From NCBI GenBank assembly GCA_964556705.1, contig CAZKXX010000021.1, forward strand, positions 1 through 41,968: 41,968 bases of DNA, given 5' to 3'. The DNA is from CAZKXX01 sp964556705 (lineage in GTDB: Bacteria > Acidobacteriota > Terriglobia > UBA7540). The position numbers and the translations under genes were made by a program. Positions 37,859 through 41,968 of the stretch are shown one piece after another (the stretch's first letter is position 1; every line of letters starts with the position of its first letter). The notes beneath the pieces are model-generated. The model saw nothing but the letters and a program-made list of their open reading frames with translations, was not told where the DNA came from and made no database searches.

Positions 37859-40396
37859 TCAATTCTCGAATTTGGAGAGCTGGACGCGCTTCGAGCCTTC
37901 GCGCCGGGCCGTCTCCATCGCTCCTTCGAGCCGGTTAATGACCTCCGTGACGCCGTCCACGGCGTCGAACTGAGGCCCGAGGGGAACCTCGCAAACCGCC
38001 GCGCAGAAGGCCGGCGTCTTTCCCCCGTCCAGCCGCACCTGCGAGAGCATCCGCCGCAACTTCTCAACCGCCAGCCCGCCCTGTACCAGCGCTGTGTCCG
38101 GGAAGAGCACCGCGATCGTGGCGGGGCTATAGCGGATGGAGATGTCATTCTGGCGGAGACCCGACTGGATCGTCTTGGCTACCTGCTTCATGTACCGCTG
38201 CATGCCCGCGTCGCCCAGAGTCTTGACCAGGGCCGTGGGATTCTCCGGTTCGACCAGGCATACCGAGAGCGCGTGAGACGTCTCTTTGGCGCGCGCGGCT
38301 TCCGAGAGCAAGCAGTCGATGTAGGAACTGCGCGGCAGGAGGCCGGTTTCCTCATCGGTCCCGGCCAGCGACTTCACCAGGCGGCGCAGCTTGGAGTTCT
38401 TGACGGCGACCACCACCTGTGTCGCGATGGTCTGAAGCAGGATGCTTTCCCCCGGAGTCCAGCGGCGCGCGCTTTCGCATTGTTCGATGAGCACGAGCCC
38501 GACCAGCGAATCGCCTTCCCGGAGCGGTTGAGCGAGCAGCGAGCGGATTTGCAGCCTCTGGACCTCTTCACGGACCGGTTCGAGCACGTCGAATCGGTTC
38601 ACATCTTCCATCAGCCAGCCGTCAGGTTTGCTCTCCACCTGCCGGATGAGCGCCATGTAAATCTGAACCGCCGTCGCAATGTCAGACGCGCGGGTGGCCG
38701 GCGAACAGTACTCGGCGGTGAGGGCGGGGGGCCGGTCGTCGCCGCCCAGGCCCGCCCAGCAGCGGCTGGCGTTCAGGGCGCGCCCGAGCTCGTTGACGGC
38801 CACCTGGAGAACGCCCAGCGGCGTGGACTCGCGGTAGATGTTGGCCGTGATCTCCGAGATCTTTCGGAGTTCGTCGAGAGACTGTGCGCTGGGGCCGGCA
38901 GCCGGGGCGCGAATGGGTTCCGCGGCGCGCGCGGCCGGCGAAGGTGCGGCGGTCGGCCCGCTGGGCGGCGTGATGCCGGCCGCTTGATAAAGCTCCAGCA
39001 GGCGAGGATTGTCCTGTTCGGCGCCGGGAAAACTCCGCTGGATCCTCTCGAGCGTCTCCTTGAGCCGCGACGTCAACTGGTACTGGAGGTACATCTCGCC
39101 TTCGATGATAAGATCATCGAGAGAACCGGGCTTGGCTTCGGCCGCGCCCGCACCGCCAGCCGCGCTCGCAACACCTGTCGAGGAAGGAGGCTGCACGCGC
39201 GCGGCAATGTTTCCATACCAGGTCCCGTCGATGTGCCCCTCGAGCATCACCAGCCGGTCGTAGTGGCCCGCACCGTAAGGGTCGACGTCGATGATCCGCT
39301 CCAGCGTGTCCGCAGCTTTGTCGTGTTGTTCCGCCGCCAGATAGAGCGAAAACAGGCGGGTCAGAGATCGGCTGAGCAGCTCCTCCCGATTCAATTCGCT
39401 GTACAGCCCGGTCAGCATCTCGAGGACCGGCAAGTTGGACTCGTCGGCCTCGTAAATCTTCTCGACGATTCGAAGGTAGTCGTTTCGTTTGCCCTGCTGA
39501 AAGAGTCGCGACTTGAGCTTATTGGCGAGCCCCAGAGCCTTTTCCGACCTCCCGGTCTGGACGAAGCCTTCGAGCACTTTCTGCATCAGGCCGACTGTCT
39601 CCGGCCGCTCCTGGTAGAGTCGCCAGGCGAGCGGTTCAGCCTTATCGAACGCGCCGGTTCCGACGTAGGCCTGCGCCAGGAGGTTTAGAAACGCCAGGTC
39701 CTCTTCCCGGCCGGTCGCGGCGGGTTCGAGCAGGGCGAGCGCTTCAGCGGGCTGTCCGCGCTGCAGATGGAGTTCGGCGGCGGCCACGTTCGCCGCTTCG
39801 TCGGCTGGGTCGAGGGCGTGGGCACGCTCCACCATCTCCCCCCACCGGTCTTCGTTGCCGCCCTGCCGTGCCAGAGTCGCGGCCTGGAGATAGGCCTCGA
39901 CGGCCACCTGGATTTGCCGGGCGCGCTCCGCCTCCTGCGCCAGTTCAACACGCGCTTCCAGATTTTCCGGGTCGAGCTGCACGATCCGCTGCAGGCAATC
40001 GAACACCTGTCCGCTCGCGCCCGCCCTCCGGCTGACGTTCAGAGCCTCGCGATACGCCTCCAGCGCGTCCGCGCTCTTCTTGGACTTCTCGAGCAGCCCG
40101 CCGAGTTTCATCCAGAGCGCGGCGTCTTGCGGCGTGATCTTGAGGACTTTCCGGCAGACCCCGACAGCCCTCGCCGGGTCGTTTTTCTTGACGTAGAAGT
40201 CGATGAGCAAATTGCTGTAACGGATGCCGTCGGTCGTTCGGTTCAGTTTGAGCGACAGGTCGCCGAGATTGAGCAGCACTTCTTCGTCGTTCGGCTCGTA
40301 GCGGAAGATTTCCTGGTAGGTTTCGAGGGCGGACTCGAACTTCTGTTTCTGGAGATACTTTTGGGCCTTCTCGAAGAGCTTGTTGATATCCGGCAT
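37859..40396 (-). CDS. TPR-GAF protein with degenerate C-terminal GGDEF domain
   Basis: This 845-residue cytoplasmic protein has three regions. Residues about 1-460 contain many tetratricopeptide-type helix pairs (KYLQKQKFESALETYQEIFRYEPNDEEVLLNLGD; AVGVCRKVLKITPQDAALWMKLGGLLEK, split here as typical examples). A Pro/Ala linker spans about 460-510. Residues about 515-665 look like a GAF sensor domain (LGVLQVAVNELGRALNASRCW, QPLREGDSLVGLVLIEQCE, ILLQTIATQVVVAVKNS). Residues 677-845 keep the DxxTGLLPR start of a GGDEF domain, but the catalytic motif reads YSPATIAVLFP instead of YGGDEFAVLLP, so cyclase activity is not expected. It may sense a ligand and act by protein contacts. The divergent lepA gene is 202 bases away. 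Confidence 0.85.
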   Translation of the reverse strand: MPDINKLFEKAQKYLQKQKFESALETYQEIFRYEPNDEEVLLNLGDLSLKLNRTTDGIRYSNLLIDFYVKKNDPARAVGVCRKVLKITPQDAALWMKLGGLLEKSKKSADALEAYREALNVSRRAGASGQVFDCLQRIVQLDPENLEARVELAQEAERARQIQVAVEAYLQAATLARQGGNEDRWGEMVERAHALDPADEAANVAAAELHLQRGQPAEALALLEPAATGREEDLAFLNLLAQAYVGTGAFDKAEPLAWRLYQERPETVGLMQKVLEGFVQTGRSEKALGLANKLKSRLFQQGKRNDYLRIVEKIYEADESNLPVLEMLTGLYSELNREELLSRSLTRLFSLYLAAEQHDKAADTLERIIDVDPYGAGHYDRLVMLEGHIDGTWYGNIAARVQPPSSTGVASAAGGAGAAEAKPGSLDDLIIEGEMYLQYQLTSRLKETLERIQRSFPGAEQDNPRLLELYQAAGITPPSGPTAAPSPAARAAEPIRAPAAGPSAQSLDELRKISEITANIYRESTPLGVLQVAVNELGRALNASRCWAGLGGDDRPPALTAEYCSPATRASDIATAVQIYMALIRQVESKPDGWLMEDVNRFDVLEPVREEVQRLQIRSLLAQPLREGDSLVGLVLIEQCESARRWTPGESILLQTIATQVVVAVKNSKLRRLVKSLAGTDEETGLLPRSSYIDCLLSEAARAKETSHALSVCLVEPENPTALVKTLGDAGMQRYMKQVAKTIQSGLRQNDISIRYSPATIAVLFPDTALVQGGLAVEKLRRMLSQVRLDGGKTPAFCAAVCEVPLGPQFDAVDGVTEVINRLEGAMETARREGSKRVQLSKFEN

Positions 40397-40453
40397 GGCG
40401 GCGGAATCGAGCGCCCGAACACTTCCGGGAGCCGTCGAATCTCGCGACTGAAA

Positions 40454-40482
40454 TTGACAGCATAGCTCCCTTTTGATAGATT
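40454..40482 (+). promoter_or_regulatory. sigma70 promoter for lepA
   Basis: TTGACA (40454-40459, perfect consensus) and TAGATT (40477-40482) are spaced by 17 bases, placing the transcript start about 110 bases before the lepA ATG. This is the best promoter in the window. Confidence 0.7.
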
Positions 40483-40491
40483 TTCAAAGGG
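40468..40491. promoter_or_regulatory. imperfect palindrome over the lepA -10 box, possible operator
   Basis: CCCTTTTGA (from 40468) and TTTCAAAGGG (ending 40491) form an inverted repeat centred on the -10 box TAGATT, with perfect CCCTTT/AAAGGG outer arms. A repressor bound here would block polymerase. No matching regulator is identified in the window. Confidence 0.35.
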
Positions 40492-40598
40492 TTTGGTGAG
40501 AGCCTCCCGGGTGATGGCACCCGGCTCTTTCCGAGCGGCCGCACGGTTTTTCTCCCCAGGCTGCCCCCTCGCTTCCACTCGGCGATACCGAAAGGCGA

Positions 40599-41968
40599 AT
40601 GCCCGAAGCTCGCTACATCCGGAACTTCTCCATCGTTGCCCACATCGACCACGGCAAGTCCACGCTGGCGGACCGCCTGCTTGAGCGCACCGGCGCGCTC
40701 AGCCAGCGCGAGATGTCGGAACAGGTCCTCGATTCGATGGACCTCGAGCGCGAGCGGGGCATCACCATCAAGGCCCACGCGGTGCGGCTTCGCTACCGCG
40801 CGCGCGACGGGAATGAATATCAGTTGAACCTGATTGACACGCCCGGCCACGTGGACTTCAGCTACGAAGTCTCGCGGAGCCTTTCGGCCTGCGAGGGCGC
40901 GCTGCTCGTGGTGGACGCCTCGCAGGGCGTCGAGGCGCAGACGCTCGCCAACGCTCAGCTCGCCTTCAACAATAAGCTGGCCGTCATCCCCGTGCTGAAC
41001 AAAATCGACTTGCCGGGCGCCGAAGTCGAAGCGACGAAGCAGCAGATCGAGCACGCGCTGGCGCTCGACCCGAAGGAAGCTATTCTCATCAGCGCCAAGC
41101 AGGGCACGGGCGTCGAAGAGGTGCTTGAAGCCATCGTCGAGCGCGTTCCGCCGCCCCGAGGCGCGCCGGAGGCGCCGTTGCGCGCCCTCATCTTCGATTC
41201 CTGGTTCGACAGCTATCGCGGCGTTATCGTGCTGGCTCGGGTTGTGGATGGCGTGATGAGAGTCGGCACCCGGGTCCGCTTGTGGTCGAACAACCAGGTG
41301 TACACCATTGAAGAGTTAGGGGTGCTCACCCCCAAACCGGTGCGCGTCGAAGAGCTCGCCGCGGGCGAAGTCGGCTTCGTGATGGCGAACATCAAACGCG
41401 TCGCGGACACGCGCATCGGCGATACGATCACCGAAGAGGCGCGGCCCGCCGCGGAGCCGCTGCCGGGTTTTGAAGAAATCAAACCCATGGTCTTCGCCGG
41501 GCTCTATCCCGTGGACGCGAGCGACTACGAGGCGCTGCGCGACGCGCTCGACAAGCTGCGCCTGAACGATTCGTCGTTCTTCTACGAGCCCGAGAGTTCC
41601 GCCGCGCTGGGTTTCGGTTTCCGCAGCGGCTTCCTCGGGTTGCTGCATATGGAAATCGTTCAGGAACGCCTCGAGCGCGAGTTCGGCCTGAACCTGATCA
41701 CCACCGCGCCGGGGGTTCGCTTCCGCGTCACCACCAAGGGCGGCGAAGTCGTGATGGTCGAAAGTCCCACGAAATTTCCCGCGCCCGGGGAAATCGCGAA
41801 GATCGAAGAGCCCGTCATCACGGCCCTGATCTTCACGCAGGACGAGTACCTGGGCGGAATTCTGAAACTCCTGGAAGAAAAGCGCGGCGTCCAGAAGGGC
41901 TTCGAGTACGTCTCGCCGAAGCGCGTCCTGCTCACCTACGAACTGCCGCTCAACGAAATCGTGCTCGA
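40599..41968 (+). CDS. lepA: elongation factor 4 (LepA), 5' part (3' end outside window)
   Basis: This ribosome-bound translational GTPase, also called EF4, affects translation initiation and back-translocation, particularly under ionic stress. 456 complete codons are inside the window, about three-quarters of the usual 600 residues, and the frame is open to the right edge. G motifs: IVAHIDHGKSTLADRLL (G1), RGITIKA (G2), LIDTPGHVDFSYEV (G3), VLNKIDLPGA (G4). ALGFGFRSGFLGLLHMEIVQERLEREF is the LepA hallmark (domain III), with RVLLTYELPLNEIVL at the edge. ATG 40599 begins MPEARYIRNFSIVAHID, as in orthologues; AAAGG precedes it. lepA is often followed by lepB, which would lie outside the window. 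Confidence 0.97.
   Translation, partial: MPEARYIRNFSIVAHIDHGKSTLADRLLERTGALSQREMSEQVLDSMDLERERGITIKAHAVRLRYRARDGNEYQLNLIDTPGHVDFSYEVSRSLSACEGALLVVDASQGVEAQTLANAQLAFNNKLAVIPVLNKIDLPGAEVEATKQQIEHALALDPKEAILISAKQGTGVEEVLEAIVERVPPPRGAPEAPLRALIFDSWFDSYRGVIVLARVVDGVMRVGTRVRLWSNNQVYTIEELGVLTPKPVRVEELAAGEVGFVMANIKRVADTRIGDTITEEARPAAEPLPGFEEIKPMVFAGLYPVDASDYEALRDALDKLRLNDSSFFYEPESSAALGFGFRSGFLGLLHMEIVQERLEREFGLNLITTAPGVRFRVTTKGGEVVMVESPTKFPAPGEIAKIEEPVITALIFTQDEYLGGILKLLEEKRGVQKGFEYVSPKRVLLTYELPLNEIVL

Noticed and set aside
1..41968. rRNA, tRNA, CRISPR, prophage or insertion-sequence content
   Set aside because: I saw no transposase or integrase reading frame, no regularly spaced repeat array and no tRNA-like cloverleaf in the intergenic regions. 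A tRNAscan or Infernal search would be decisive.

Overview
The window is 42 kb of GC-rich, densely coded bacterial chromosome. It has no rRNA or tRNA gene, no CRISPR array and no recognisable transposase. Most genes are housekeeping or secreted-enzyme genes in short operons, broken at both edges (clpB at the left, lepA at the right). The gene mix (secreted amidohydrolase pairs, a Tat-exported acetylxylan-esterase-like protein, PEGA and PilZ proteins, an ABC exporter with GldG-like and DUF4340 partners, a VTE5/VTE6-type prenyl kinase) would fit an Acidobacteriota-type genome. That placement is inference from gene style, not a phylogenetic result. A run of exactly ten Ns at 7733-7742 points to a scaffolded draft assembly or MAG.

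Layout. 1-2673: the clpB 3' part, then a small toxin-antitoxin block, a decayed second copy of the clpB tail, and an orphan HicB-like antitoxin. 2780-7321: glpK (minus), a membrane-anchored coiled-coil protein, thioredoxin (minus), a PilZ protein and a family 5 uracil-DNA glycosylase. 7420-10381: two VOC proteins and a secreted tandem alpha/beta hydrolase. 10410-13047: a FabG-like reductase, a small membrane protein and a radical SAM protein. 13290-17893: a four-gene ABC exporter operon. 17927-18051: a palindromic intergenic element. 18109-20793: two exported amidohydrolases, the second without most metal ligands. 20858-21922: a PEGA lipoprotein-like or exported protein. 22339-29989: seven co-directional genes, namely an unusual radical SAM protein, a small unknown, a UbiA prenyltransferase, an NAD-dependent epimerase-like SDR, a fused prenyl-alcohol kinase/prenyl-phosphate kinase, ArsM and ArsS. 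30126-35443: coaD, a class I aminotransferase and a complete three-gene GDP-mannose cassette. 35452-40396 (minus): nusB, crotonase, 3-hydroxyacyl-CoA dehydrogenase and a TPR-GAF-degenerate GGDEF protein. 40599-end: lepA behind a clear sigma70-type promoter.

How genes work together. ManA, GDP-mannose pyrophosphorylase and phosphomannomutase together convert fructose-6-P to GDP-mannose. The crotonase and dehydrogenase give two consecutive beta-oxidation steps. ArsM and ArsS are the known pair for methylating arsenite and joining it to the SAM-derived deoxyadenosyl group (arsenosugar precursor).

The most interesting region is 22339-29989. There the arsenosugar pair lies directly downstream of genes that could activate a prenyl alcohol in two phosphorylations and transfer the prenyl group. 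I propose, as a hypothesis only, that this block makes an isoprenoid-linked arsenosugar or a related unusual lipid. Other points worth checking are the clpB-tail duplication around the toxin-antitoxin block, the catalytically dead amidohydrolase partner, the second dead hydrolase domain, and the CX10CX2C radical SAM protein.
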